This document shows, in pieces, positions 21,644 through 33,626 of a stretch of 64,000 nt of DNA; the first letter of the stretch is position 1, and each line of letters begins with the position of its first letter. This DNA comes from Psococerastis gibbosa. Its lineage: Eukaryota > Arthropoda > Insecta > Psocodea > Psocidae. The position numbers were made by a program, and so were the translations under genes. The stretch is from contig OZ020489.1 in NCBI GenBank assembly GCA_963971405.1, positions 6,014,001-6,078,000 on the forward strand, in the 5' to 3' direction. The notes below the pieces were generated by a model, which was not told where the DNA came from, made no database searches, and was given only the letters and a program-made list of their open reading frames with translations.

Positions 21644-24600
21644 ATGGACCCAGTTTCGAAGGTCAGTAGGTAAAAATTGGAACACTTCTTCTATTTTTTT
21701 TTATCCTTGGGTCAATGAGATCATTGAAATATTACCAGCAGGGTGCAAAGTGTTCAGGTTGTATACTTTGATAATTTGCTGCAAGCCAGATTCCATGAAG
21801 CCATGTGTATCCACAAGCTACGCCAATGAATGAATGAATGAATATTATATATAACGACAATGAAGTAATTTACAATCAGAACAGTCAAAATCGAATCAGT
21901 CATGATCAAATCGGACGAGTACAAATGCAATAGAAATTACTAAATTAAATGGCTATCCCGCTTTTTTTCTGTATTTCAGTATCGATGACTAATGATTAAT
22001 ATTAATTTCAGATATACGCAGACTACAATGCGACAACTCCCTTAGCGCCAGAAGTGGTGGAAGCCATTGCAGCTTCCCTGACGGAGGACTGGGGAAACCC
22101 CAGTTCTGGCCACCATCTAGGGCAGAAAGCAAAAGAAGCGACAGCGAGGGCTAGAAGGCAGGTGGCAGAGATGGTGGGTGGCCAACCTAATCAGATAACA
22201 TTCATGTCTGGCGGCACAGAGGCGAATAATACTGTGATATTTGGTTTAGGTGGTTGTCCTATTGAGGATGGTTGTAGACCCCATATAATCACGTCCAATA
22301 TTGAGCATGATTCTGTTGAGTTACCATTGGCACATTTGGAGAAGCTTGGTCGAGTGACTGTAACAAGGGTAAAGGTACGTATATTTTTGTGATTAAGGTA
22401 GATATGTTCAAAGAGATGGTGAGTGGCCAAACGACATTTATCAAATCATGTCTGGCAGGACGGAGACCAATATCACAGTGAAATTTGGTAAATTGGTTTG
22501 AATTGTGGCACTACTGTGGATGGTTGGAGGACCCATATCGTCACGTCCAATGTTGAAGAGAGTCTTTTTCTGTCTTACACACGTCCAAAAAATCAACACA
22601 ATTTCCAAAAATAAAGTACATAGGCCTGGTCAACAATGCTTTTGAACTAGGAAAAATAGCCGAAATTGAACCAAAAGACAATTTAATAGGTACCATGGAA
22701 CAATAATTATTATTATGCCAACGGCCATACCAACTTCAATCCACTAGAACAGAGCCTGCTCCAAACATCAGCAAACTTGGTAGTGTGCACAGCGTTGGCA
22801 GGGGAACATGGTGACACATGATAACGCGCTGAGACTGCAAGTCAGTCTGAGTGTGACTACTATGTTCCCCAAGTGGTTTGGAATCCACTATAATCAGGTG
22901 GTCCACTCTGTCAGTCAACTCCCCTTCTCCCCCGAGGTAGAGTAGTTTGAAAGCAGGCGTTGGAAGGCAAACAAACATTATATCTATTACGGTACCTATG
23001 CTAGTAGATAAATAAGAAAGCATGCACGGGTTCAGTCGTGTACTGGTTCTTTATTAATGCTGGTCTCTAATAAACTCGACCTGCCGGTTCTTAGATTAAT
23101 TCTCTACCAACCCAGCGTTACCAGCCCTTTATTTTCTTTTCTTCCTCTTCTTCGGCCGGTATTCCCCTTGCGCCGAAGGAATATATTTATAAATATAATC
23201 AATGGCAGATATAATAATAATTATAAAATCGCCTTTAATGAAAACACGTAGCAATTTTCGCAGCGAATATTAGGGCCATTGGCCCTCTTACAATTAACTG
23301 TTTGTTGTAATGTGTGGTAATAAATAACAATGATTCGTTGATTTGCAGGTAAAACAAGGCGTAGTAGATGTCAGTGACGTAATGTCAGCGATTGTAAACA
23401 ACACGGTGCTGATCACAATCATGGCGGCCAACAACGAAACTGGCGTGCTGATGCCAATCCATGAAATTGGGCAGCAACTCAAACACATAAACAGCACACG
23501 GCGTAGGTCCATATACTTCCACTCCGACGCTGCGCAAATAATTGGCAAACAGAAAATCAATGTCAACGAATGTAATCTCGATGGTTTGACTATTGTCGGG
23601 CATAAGTTCTACGGGCCGCGGATTGGAGCGCTGTGGTCGCGCATCCCTGTGCCGCCATTGCTGTTTGGCGGAGGGCAGGAGGAGAGCCGGAGGCCAGGCA
23701 CGGAGAATACGCCCATGATTGTTGGTTTGGGTGCCGCTTCGCAGCTCGTTAGCGATAATTTGGCAGGTTATATGGACCATATGGCGAAGCTTAAGGAGGA
23801 TTTGGAGGAGCGGCTGAAAAGGTCGCATGTACTTAAGGTGAGTAAATTGCCAGATGGAATCTTAATTACGCTAGTGTAGTATAATAGTATTATGAGACTA
23901 TCAGACATCCCCTCTACACTACTGCTAAAAAATTAATTTCATAAGAAATATTTATTAGCCCGGTCGGACATGAAAGTAGTGATCAAGTGACAAAAATTCC
24001 GGCAGAGCCAAATTTTGGTACAGACCTTGGGTTTATAATTATAAATTAAATTTAAACCAAAGTTATAGATCTTTAAATTCTCAATAAAAAAGGTTGATAG
24101 GCCTATCATTTTTTTTTATCGTATAATTTTCTAACGTTCCACATAATATGCAGATACTGTATATGCCACAATACATATATTTAGGTAGGTATGTTATTAC
24201 CTTCTGTCTGTTTTAGGCTGTGGTTAACTGTGAATGCAAAGATCGCCTACTGAACACAGTCAATGTTAGTTTCCCACATCCCTCTCTCACTGGAGCGATG
24301 GTAAGTTTACTATACTTACTACTTTACTTTATTCTACGCCGGCTGACTGCCATCTAGTGCCATGACTGCCAGTAGAGTGAAGTTAAATCATTATTTGGGC
24401 TCAGAATCGATAAACACGTTTATAGGTGGGCAGCATCCATGCGTTTTTCGAGACAGCGTGGGCATTGGTCAGAAGCAGCCAGGTCTAGGCGTAGCAGGTG
24501 AGCCTGCAGACAGTCGTGGTTAGGTGAGTATCGAAAACGAGCGATAAAAACAGCCTTTGGAAGCTTATGGGGTGTCTAATTTATTAGTTTATTATAAAAG

Positions 24601-25486
24601 CAGGCTCAGGCCGTCGAACTGCTGTCTGAGTAAGCCAGTGCAAATTCTTAGGCAGCGTTGCCCATTCTTCTCACTTCTTCTTGCCTCTTATATCAAAGAT
24701 TGGCGATCATCATGGCAATACTTGGATACTGCTACTCTGAAAAGGGAAGTCGCGCTCTTACCAAACCACTGCCTCAGGTTTGTCAACCCGGATGTTCTTC
24801 TTCTGTCGGGAGCCCTCTTCCTTCCATCTCCCCTTGGATTATTACATGCATCACATGACCCATTGCTGGCTTGCACAACATAACCATAACCCACACATAT
24901 ATAGTATATTATATATAACCCGAAAGGTTGTCGGTTCGAGTCCCACACTTGCTGCATTTTCTCGCCATTCTTCGGAGGGCATGCAATGTAAAAGGCGGCC
25001 CCGAGTCTTCCTAGTTGAGTGTAAGAGGGCTTTATAGCCCTAACTACGCTAGGTTGGCTTAGAAATAGAACAAAAAAAGTCAATATTGTATATACTGCAT
25101 ATAAGGATATTGACGCCCTTAATGTAAAGTAAGCAATCTATTTAAAGTTGAATTTCAAGCTTTCTTTACTCTAAAATAGCTTTTTCTGCCTCGTTTTTTA
25201 TGTTCATGTACTTCTCAGTCTTACTATTTCTTTTTTTAAAATAAATTCTTTTCAGATTTTAAACTCGTGCCGCCGCGTTCTCGCAGGCGTCGGCGCTGCC
25301 TGCCATTCCTCGACTTCTTCAGGCGGTTCAGCCATCCTTCTCAAGTCAGGCGTGGTGCCTTCCATAGCCCTTTCAGCAGTGAGGCTCAGTCTAGGTCGCG
25401 ACCAATCTGAACAAGAAATTAGTGAAATAGTGGCCGATTTGGAGGATGCTGTACTTGGATTACTGGATGTGAAAGGAGAAGAGTAG
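21644..25486 (+). CDS. SCLY: Selenocysteine lyase
   Basis: PLP-dependent class V aminotransferase-fold enzyme (NifS/IscS-like) that converts L-selenocysteine to alanine plus selenide, feeding selenium back to selenophosphate synthesis. Five coding exons keep phase 0 throughout: 21644-21661, 22012-22374, 23349-23837, 24217-24300 and 25256-25486, giving 394 aa (human about 445). Visible signatures are DYNATTPL near the N-terminus, GNPSSGHH, SGGTEANN, SNIEHDS, a PLP-binding Lys at about residue 213 in VGHKFYGPRIGALW, FGGGQEESRRPGTENTP, and the catalytic Cys at about 334 in GVGAACHSS, then VRLSLGR. The six-residue first exon (MDPVSK) is chosen because its AAG|GTCAGT donor fits the phase and the family starts just upstream of DYNATT; it is the least certain part. 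Intron 2 holds a decayed copy of exon 2 (22411-22560), a SINE-C and R4. Intron 4 holds an RTE tail and a SINE-A. Confidence 0.93.
22411..22560 (+). pseudogene. Decayed partial duplicate of SCLY exon 2
   Basis: Begins AGAGATGGTGAGTGGCCAAA and continues through CATGTCTGGC, GTGAAATTTGGT, GATGGTTGGAGGACCCATAT and CACGTCCAATGTTGAA. These follow the order of 22167-22305 in the exon, with about 20-25% differences and indels. There is no open frame. It lies only 36 bp downstream of the true donor, so it is a local tandem duplication, not a retrocopy. Confidence 0.8.
22690..22970 (+). repeat. SINE-C copy in SCLY intron 2
   Basis: Plus-strand relative of 16425-16691. Shared blocks are GGCCATACCAACTTCAATCC, AGTGTGCACAG and AAGTGGTTTGGAATCCACTA. 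Ends are not sharply defined here. Confidence 0.65.
24590..24890 (-). mobile_element. RTE-like ORF2 C-terminal fragment in SCLY intron 4
   Basis: The minus strand reads RRTSGLTNLRQWFGKSATSL and then RVAVSKYCHDDRQ, the 'GRRRxSWLxNLRQWxG...' C-terminal block of RTE-like ORF2. Opposite in orientation to SCLY. Dead. Confidence 0.65.
24913..25078 (+). repeat. SINE-A, 5'-truncated copy
   Basis: Starts at CCCGAAAGGTTGTCGGTTCG (B box intact) and continues through the family body (CTAGTTGAGTGTAAGAGGGC) to AGAAATAGAACAAAAAAAG. Lies in the last intron of SCLY. Confidence 0.8.
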
Positions 25487-26390
25487 AATGGGCTGTGATT
25501 CAACTGCTAGAATATGTTTTAAGGCAACCTCGTTGGTTGTCCAATGCATTATATACATAAATAATGACTTTGATCTACTGATGCCATAGCCCAGGTTTCA
25601 CATCCGTGTAATGAAACGCAGTTTGTTCTTGTTAGGAGCTAATTCCTGATGCTCAGTCTTATGATGACAGATTTCAGGGCCTTAGATTTTTTTTTAAACT
25701 TAAATAGGTAATTAAATTGCTTCACACGGCTTCATAATGTCTAGTGTGTAATAATTACAATATATAATTATTGCGTGATGTCCACATACGAAATAGCAAT
25801 TGGTAACTATAAAAATTGATAAAAAATAACAATCTATTGGGTTATAATTTGATGAAACAGCAACTTGACAAGAGACTTCTGATCTGAATATTGTACACCC
25901 CTTGTCATCCAAAACCCTTGAGGAGTCAGTGGGTCTGGGAATACAATTATTTGCTAAGAGACAATCGTAGGGGAAAAGCCATATAAGTGTAAAAATCTAA
26001 CATCTCATGAAACACCAATCGTAGAGCTGTCAAAATGTCTGTCCCCAATTAAGCCATAGAAATACATTAACTGGAGCGGCGGGTGCCATAATATGCCTTA
26101 CGAGGCACCCGTTAACCATAAGCAACTATCAGAGATAAGCACCAACGCAAAAAATATCGAAGTCTTACACATTGCAGCAAAGCAGAACGGATACCTGGAC
26201 CCGGTCATAAACTCTGTACTTAGCTTGTGCAGGCTACACTTATCACTGGGTTTCCCCGCCATATTGCGTATTTCTCTTGTGCAGGCTACACTAGCAGCCA
26301 TATTGATAACGGTCGCCAGCCCCGGGATGGCCAACTCCATATTGATGATCTACTGCTCCGTTTTCTGTTTCACTACTTGTTTAATTGTGG
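25487..26390. other. Convergent intergenic region SCLY / SLC25A26
   Basis: Holds the 3' UTRs of SCLY (plus) and SLC25A26 (minus). I see no perfect AATAAA in the sense strand close to either stop, so cleavage sites cannot be placed. No other gene. Confidence 0.4.
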
Positions 26391-29300
26391 CTACCTCTCG
26401 CACAGTATAACCACTTGTCCATAAACTCCGAAATAAATGAATCCTCCTATTGTGATCCAGAGGACTCGTGGCACTACTCCAGCAAAAAATCTGAAATAAT
26501 CAATTAACCTTGAAATAAAATTAGGTGTAACATGATATCAACACAGGCCGGCTCCTCCATGCATGGTGTCACATGTCAGAGGATCGTCGCCTCTGCCCCT
26601 TTGGGATCTATATTCTAGCTATACTTATGGACGACCCGGCGGCGAATTTTGCTGTCTGGTCCCGGTTCACCGAGCAGCACGAGTAACCCTGGTGGAAAAG
26701 GGAAGAACCATGTAGCTCTGATTGGAACTGAGTTGAAAACAGCTGGCATTACTCACAAGCTCAGGGAGTGGCATGGGCATGTCAGAGGCGAGGCTACTCC
26801 TGTAAGAACATTGCCGTCTCAAGAAAACAGACGACCGAAAAACCAAAAAGACGCTGCAGACAAAAAATCCAGGCAAGCATGGGGAACAACTCACACTCTC
26901 CTACCAAGAAGCCCCCTAGGTGGTGGGGCGCGGAAAAAGTAAGAAGTAAAGTAGGCATATCTATTTAAGTGTCTACAGAAGCGACTGATGGGGTCATTCG
27001 AATACATTGATTGTTTAAAAAAAACCATCAGAGTACTTATATTTAAGGTACAGTAGAACCCATTAAGTAAAAACTCGGCACTAAATTCGGAGAAAATCTC
27101 TTGAGTCTTATGACTTAAAGGCTTAATGACACACCTAACCTCCCTTCTACTGTTGATCCAAGGTAGTGTTCATTTGTTTCCATTTCGATTACACCTGACA
27201 ATGGCCTAGTGCCAAAATCGGGCGTCTAATAATAATATAATTGTTTTTATTTCGTTTGACTAAGCTAAGTCATTATTTTTTTAATTTATTTTTTAAAAAA
27301 ATGCACCTATTATAGCCTTGAGTTTGACTACAGGAACTGTAAGGTGTCTGGAAGCTATTTTTATTACTCGCAATTTCATTGGAACTTGTGACGCGGTAAA
27401 CTCCGGCTGGTCAAATATTTGTGTTCTTTTTTCATGCGTTTTTTATCACTAAATAATGGAGCTCTTATGATTTATATAAAATGTAAATGCTGCTCATAAT
27501 TTTTTCCAAAATTACGAATCCGTAATAGAAACAGTAATAAGAAATATTACCCTTTAAATCCCTTTTCCGCGTGGATTTCTCTTGCTATGTGCGATGCCAG
27601 GCCTAGCATAGATTTGTGTTTATTTGCCAGATGAGCTTCGGCTAGCATCACTCTCGTCTTCATAACATCCATTGGAGTTGTTACAGTGGCTGCTATAGCC
27701 CCTAAAATAAATAAAAATAAAAACTACAGCCCTAAAAATTTCGTCGTGTCTTACCATGCATTTGGCTCATATCACGGATGTAATGTTAACTAGAATTTGC
27801 TTTCCTATATATACGTTATTACTACCCAAATCAATTTTTTTTGGACTGACTCAATTTTTGGGGGTTTCACCCTCAAAATACAGATAAATTTTTTTTCTTC
27901 TAAAAAACTATTTTTATTTTAAAATTCACATACAGTGTTGTCGATATCGATTTAAATAAACCCCCAATAGATCTCTTCCCTCTCAATAATTTGGTTCTGG
28001 GGGCAAAAAATTAAAGACTAAAAAAATAATTCTTCTGTGAAACCTTTCTATCGATGTTTCCAACATCAGGTATGGTTGTAGGTGCTAAATAGAGTAACAA
28101 AACCGAACAAGTTGCTTTCCCAAACAAAGTTTATGTTTTCGAGGAAACATTGTTTTTTGAAGAAATAGATTGCATGTACCATGACAATTTTATTGTGTAG
28201 CATACTATTGTTTTGTCTATTATAGACTATACGCAATCGTTCCACCGATAATTTCAGTACTTTAGGATAGGGAAAATCGAGGCAGCTGAAATTTAACCCT
28301 AGGAAAATTATTTCTCATGGACCTACAGCACCCGTAAATGATCTATTACGGTACCTATACTAATTGATAGGGGCATGTATGGGCTCACTCGTGCTGTTTC
28401 TTCCATTTAGCAGTTAAAAGAATGAGGTTCTGTAGGGACAGTTTTGGTCACTAGGTTCGCTGACGACAATAAGATATCCATATTATTCAAAATGCCCGCC
28501 GTTTGTATGTAAAAACTAAGTTCTTAGCATCTAATTAATTCTTTTAATATTTTTTATAATATTTTTACTATGGCTGGACCTTATTGCGCCGCATATAATT
28601 TAATATATATATTCTCTATGATTTATAGAAAATATCACTTTAAAACAATACATAAATAAAATAACTTTAAAATATTATTGAGGCCTATGGAAAAATCAAT
28701 GCTTTGATATCTTAGCAACTGGTGCTGCCATCTACAAAATGACTGCACAAATGAACCTCATTACCTGCTACCGCGCCACATGCGCCAATTTGCCACGACT
28801 CTCGTGCTTTTGTCGTATATTTCAGCCATTCCCATATTGGATACTGAATAGCACCGAATGGCACTTCCCTCGAAATTGTATTGGCATACCTGCAAAATAA
28901 AATAACATTGTAAATGACATAACATTTATGCATACTTCCCCTCTCCCAGACCTAGTGCGGCTAACAAGCCCCGCCCATTCCTTTTCCACACATTAATAGT
29001 TATTTCTGTATACTTGTAGGAACTAGTCTAATGATTAGTCTAATGATGGTGTCCACCACCGAACCAGCTGTCACAATGTAAACATAATTAGTGCAGAGTT
29101 GTTTTGTAATTTTTTAAAATGTACTGTACATGTGAACAAATTTTTTGTCTTTACACTAGGTAGAACACTAGATTCGCCAAGATCTGACATTGTTTCGCTC
29201 TCCATGTGTGAATGAGTGTTACGGTATAATTTTTTGTATTTGAATTTTTTTTGTATTTATAACCTTGTAACACCAATTAACTAGCCCTCTAGTTGAGTGT

Positions 29301-32300
29301 AAGAAAAGCCCTAACTCCGCTAGGGGAGCCTAGTACAATAACGAAACTATTATTATTATTATTGTATTTTTGTAATATATGCTCCTTGTCCAGGGAATAC
29401 TGGACAAGGAAAAGAAAGAAGAAGAATATGAATGAATCATGAATGAACCAGTTTTACCAGAGATATTGAACAGAACAAATTGCCACTTAAACTAAAAGAA
29501 TTGAACAAAATAGGGAAAATAAAAAAAGATATAAAAAAATACTTAATTTCAAATACAGACTATTAGCCATTTTATTATACATATAATTTAATATACTGTA
29601 TATATTTTTATAATATATATATATATAAATAAAATTATATATAGGCTATTACAATATCATCCTTCAGAGTTCAGAGGGATCTCATTCATTGCCAGAAAGC
29701 TAGAGTGAGTACTCTATAATGGTTTATTATTATTAATTATTAATCAAAATCATATCTTGCAGTACCACGAAAAGCGGAAGCTTGAGCGTGATAATTATAC
29801 TTAATAACAAATTGTTTATTTCAATATATGCACCTTGTCCGGGGTTACTGGTCAAAGAAAAAAAGTGAAAAGTGAAGTGAAAATTGAACATTCCAGACGC
29901 ACGACATTTCACTTTCATTAAAAAGAGTAAATGATTACCCACGGTACATGCCACGCAATCCCTCTTCTTTTAGAACGAGGCGCACCATGTCCCATGCAGA
30001 CGTCACAGTCAGGGATATCTGCTTCCTCTGCTTGATTATTTCTGTGGGAACTCGGACACCTGCTGCCACCTGCCAACAGCACAACGTATTAAGGGAGGTA
30101 AACAGGTTCTACATAAGGCACTATATACCCGGGTATTGTCATCCGCCATGTTGTATCATATATTTCCTATATGGTAAGTATTGTAAGAAAAGTAAAAGAT
30201 TGAAAAAAACGAATACACGTTTTATAGTATTTTTTTATTAAACACTTCCCTAATTGGTAGCACGTTTTTTAAATAATAATAAATAAACAACGATAAATTT
30301 CTAAAAATAAATAGGTAAACACCCAATGCTTGGCTTATACACCAGACTTACAATGGATACAATATGGCGGATGACAATACCTGTCTAATATAGAACCCTA
30401 GTTCTCCACTAACAAACATTTACTAACCACACCTTGAGTGGTCCTGGGTCCACCCAACCCTAATGGGTACCTAATCGGTAAGGGAAAAACGCGGCTGACC
30501 ACAACATCCCAAATTGTGCTGTGGCCAAGAGAGAGGATTCTCTACCAGGCCCAGGCCTAGACCCTAGGGTTGTAGTGCCTTACGTGTAAAATTCTTATGA
30601 CAAAGCAACTATAGGCACTAGCAAAATGAGCCTTTGAAAGAAATCTGGCAAACATTAGCACCTGAATGTGGAGCCAGCGCCAAGAAGAAAGAAGTAATTG
30701 TGTTTCGCACTCTTTCCTTGAATATGACATTATTATTATAATAAGTGAAGGGTGGCCCATTGAACCTTGCCCCGACAAGCATCCGTTTTTTGGATATTAT
30801 TAGTGTAGTGTATTGGTAGCCATTGCCAAACTGACACTCTCCTCGATGTCAACCCACACCGACTAGAAATAGCATTCCCCACCGTCTAATACTCCACACC
30901 CCTAACACATACTAACACTCGTAACATTGACCTAATATGGCGCCCATTCCATTGACCGGCTAGGGCTATTTCCAAAAACAGTGACGTGGTAGCAGACATT
31001 CAAGACTTAGGTTGCGTTTCCACCGATCTACGCAACCTAAGTCTTGAATGTCTGCTACCACGTCACTGTTTTTGGAAATAGCCCTAGCCGGTCAATGGAA
31101 TGGGCACCTAACTGCCAGTTATCTAACGTTAGGATTTTATGTAATTTTATTTAATTATGTATACGCATTCCCCCCCCCCCTCTAATTCTGACGATGCCTA
31201 AAACTAAGACGACATGCCGAGGCGGTTGGCTTAGTTAAGACTGGTGGAAATACTGACTTCGATGGTCAGGTGGTAACGTGCTTGCACTTGTGAGAGTCTT
31301 TACACGCCATGTGATCGGAGACGTGCCATAACTCAACACGTGTACTAACATACAGAGGCGACTGAAGAGGTCAATCGGATACATTCATTAAGGCCTAGAA
31401 GACAATCAAAATTTCCTGAGCAAACAAAATTTTATTGTACCCCAGTTCCCAACAAGAAATTTTAACTTATTTTACCAGCCGCAAAACAGGATTGACGTAG
31501 CCATAAATTCTCCAATAAACAGGCTCACTCATTTACTAAATGATCATGACACCTTAGAAATTTATGCTAAGCTTGGAATTATTCAGAGGAACTTTATTTT
31601 AAATTTTATTGTAAGAATGATAGTTAGGATATATTTATATATTACGTTGTTCTTTGGTAGTTAGGTAGGTTTTTTTATGAATTTAAATTATTTATTAATA
31701 AGAAGTTACAATAGGCTATAAACAGTAGGAATTTTTGTTGTTGTTTTTTCGCTTTACTTTATGGAATATTTATACACATAAGGGCTACGGCTGTGTGATG
31801 TAATAATTTTTTTTTCTATTTCTATTAAATTGTTTGTATGCGATTAGCCTTAAAAAAAAAGGCTGATGGACATAAAATATTTCTTAGGACAATTGTGACG
31901 ATGCCCAAGCAAGCTTAAAAATTGGCTTGGAAACTGAACTGAGCTACTCAGATATGCTTTCCATTGACATTGTAAGTGTTAGTTCGACTTAAATACAACT
32001 ACTGCTTACCAATTCAGCTATGCTAGCAGCTAATACGTGGTTGACTGGAGAGGACTGACCACTTGCTGCTGATAACAGGTTCACCATTGAATTGTATGTC
32101 ATGAAGAACATAGCCGCTAAAAATCCAAATCAAGAAAATTATAATTGTGTAATGATCAATTTAAAATACATAACTAAAGTAATAATAAAGCAGACTCTAC
32201 TGGACTTGTGGGGTGTTTATGCAAGGCGTAATAATTATTAAATTGATTAATTACTTTATGCCAAGTGCGGGTGGCAGAATTTAGGTTAAGAATAGGCCAG

Positions 32301-33336
32301 GACTATCTTTAAAAACACCTTCACCGTATAGGTGTTGCGGCGGAACCTTTCTGCCCTCTGTGAGACGCTCGGCAAGAAATAGACAGAAAACACCTTGTGA
32401 CTTCGGTGGCAAGGAGGTAGCCTGCTTGTACTTGTGCGAGTCTCTAGACACTTTGCGATCGGAGACGTGTTGTAACTCGACATAAGTACCTATTAGCTTA
32501 CATTCATTCAATCGACTTCGATGGCCAGGTGGTAACGTGCTTGCACATGTGCGAGTCTTTACACGCCATGCGATCGGAGACGTGTCGTAACTCAACGCGG
32601 GTAATAACCTACAGAGGCGACTGAAGAGGTCAATCGGATACATTCAGTAAATTGTTTGTACGCAATTAATCTTTCTTAATTATAAAAAAAACGTGCCTTG
32701 CTCTAGTTAAAAGGAGGTTCACCAGATTATGTGTAGTATTGGGCTGCAAGAAAGCTGATGGGGGAAGCCTACTGCTATGGCGTAAATCGTAATTAAGAAA
32801 CTTATATTGATGCTATGCAAAGATGTTATAAATATAAACCAATTAATATTTGACTTCAGTATGATACTTACAAGCAGGGGCAGAGCCTATCAGTACAGGC
32901 CCTATCCCTTTGTAAATGCCGGAGAAGCCTCCTGTTTTGGTAAATCCAGCTTTACTCTGAAGTCGTGTCTTGATGGTGTCCAGGGGGAATAGGCTCAGAT
33001 CTACCACTACACCGGCTGCTGCCCCTGCCTAAAAATAGTACATTTGGTAGCGTTGAAAAATAAACGATAGGTAGTGGGTTAATATGGATTTGCAATTTTC
33101 TATCGATTTTGACACCGACCCTTTTAGTTTTAGCGTACAGTATAGTCACCTCTTACCAATCGACTTACCGTAAGTATTTTCATAATCACCTCTCTAACGC
33201 TAATGCCTTGCAGAGTCCTAGTTGCTGAGAGTCCCATGCTGCATTGTGCCTAGACCCTAGGGGAAATACACGATTTGATATAAAAATATCTTACAATTAA
33301 CGACGTCAGAAGGTTTGGGGCTGCATCCTTCTCCAT
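26391..33336 (-). CDS. SLC25A26: Mitochondrial S-adenosylmethionine carrier
   Basis: Inner-membrane antiporter that brings S-adenosylmethionine into mitochondria in exchange for S-adenosylhomocysteine. Seven coding exons on the minus strand, in transcript order: 33336-33295, 33028-32872, 32116-32010, 30069-29939, 28889-28765, 27701-27551 and 26490-26391. All splice phases agree and give 270 aa (human 274). The three carrier repeats are present with [20 protein letters not shown] and PMDVMKTR signatures, plus [16 protein letters not shown] in repeat 1, [19 protein letters not shown] in repeat 2 and [20 protein letters not shown] near the C-terminus. These match SLC25A26 specifically (for example the VPTE and [11 protein letters not shown] positions). 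The N-terminus starts [10 protein letters not shown]. Introns are large (up to 1.9 kb) and hold SINE-B, a LINE fragment, a Harbinger-type MITE, repeat R3 and an RTE tail. The promoter is shared head to head with DDX1. Confidence 0.94.
26640..26960 (+). mobile_element. RTE-like ORF2 tail in SLC25A26 intron 6
   Basis: Plus-strand frame with [20 protein letters not shown], a shortened version of the 'EMKTAxxxxKLRERRLxWxGHV' block seen at 3392-3727, followed by [14 protein letters not shown]. Antisense to the host gene. Dead. Confidence 0.65.
27840..28330 (+). repeat. Repeat R3 copy in SLC25A26 intron 5
   Basis: Contains AATAATTTGGTTCTGGGGGC, CTATCGATGTTTCCAACATC, GTAGGTGCTAAATAGAGTAA and GAAATTTAACCCTAGGA, collinear with 63500-63860 and 7540-7930. 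Confidence 0.6.
29285..29345 (+). repeat. SINE-A 3' fragment
   Basis: CTAGTTGAGTGTAAGAAAAG and CCCTAACTCCGCTAGG are the 3' body of SINE-A. A (ATT)n tract follows near 29348. Lies in SLC25A26 intron 4. Confidence 0.65.
30939..31108. mobile_element. PIF/Harbinger-type MITE, short form
   Basis: 170-bp near-perfect palindrome of the GGCGCCCATTCCATTGACCG family (arms joined near 31024), flanked by TAT and TAA. Lies in SLC25A26 intron 3. Confidence 0.85.
31253..31870 (+). repeat. SINE-B copy split by a LINE fragment
   Basis: 31253-31391 carries the SINE-B 5' part up to GGATACATTCATTAA. The SINE resumes at 31824 with ATTAAATTGTTTGTATGCGA and its A-rich tail. The 432 bp between (31392-31823) read in one frame as [20 protein letters not shown] and [15 protein letters not shown], resembling the extreme C-terminus of CR1/Jockey-type ORF2. 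ATTAA flanks both sides (31387-31391 and 31824-31828), a short target duplication. Confidence 0.65.
32397..32700 (+). repeat. Two tandem SINE-B copies
   Basis: A first copy (32397-32512) lacks the 3' third and runs directly into a second, complete copy (32513-32700). Both carry GCGATCGGAGACGTGT. Only the second has GGCGACTGAAGAGGTCAATC and the TTGTTTGTACGCAATTAATC tail. In SLC25A26 intron 2. Confidence 0.75.
32705..32790 (+). repeat. SINE-D 3' fragment
   Basis: GATTATGTGTAGTATTGGGC through CTACTGCTATGGCGTAA matches 4185-4245 of the full SINE-D copy. Poly(A) lost. Confidence 0.6.
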
Positions 33337-33626
33337 TATTTAGTGTAAAAAATTAATTAAAACTATTAAATAAAACCTGAGGTTACGCCATGGTATTGGT
33401 ATGGTAATTTGTTTGCCAACAAAAATGTTGCCAACATTTAAATAATAAATGAAATTTAATTTTTGTTGGTTGAAGGTTGGTAGCATTGTTTTGCAATGGC
33501 TGCCCTGGATGTTTGTTTAGAATTTGTAAATTGTAAGAATTAACTTAGATTATCTTTTTTATTAAGCTATAACTTGACATACTGACGGAGGGAACTTAAC
33601 TAAATAAAACCGGTACCTCTTCGAAT
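33337..33626. promoter_or_regulatory. Shared head-to-head promoter region SLC25A26 / DDX1
   Basis: Only 290 bp separate the two start codons, so the interval must contain both 5' UTRs and both core promoters. It is AT-rich with no TATA box at a convincing distance from either ATG, as usual for housekeeping bidirectional promoters. No transposon is present. Confidence 0.6.
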
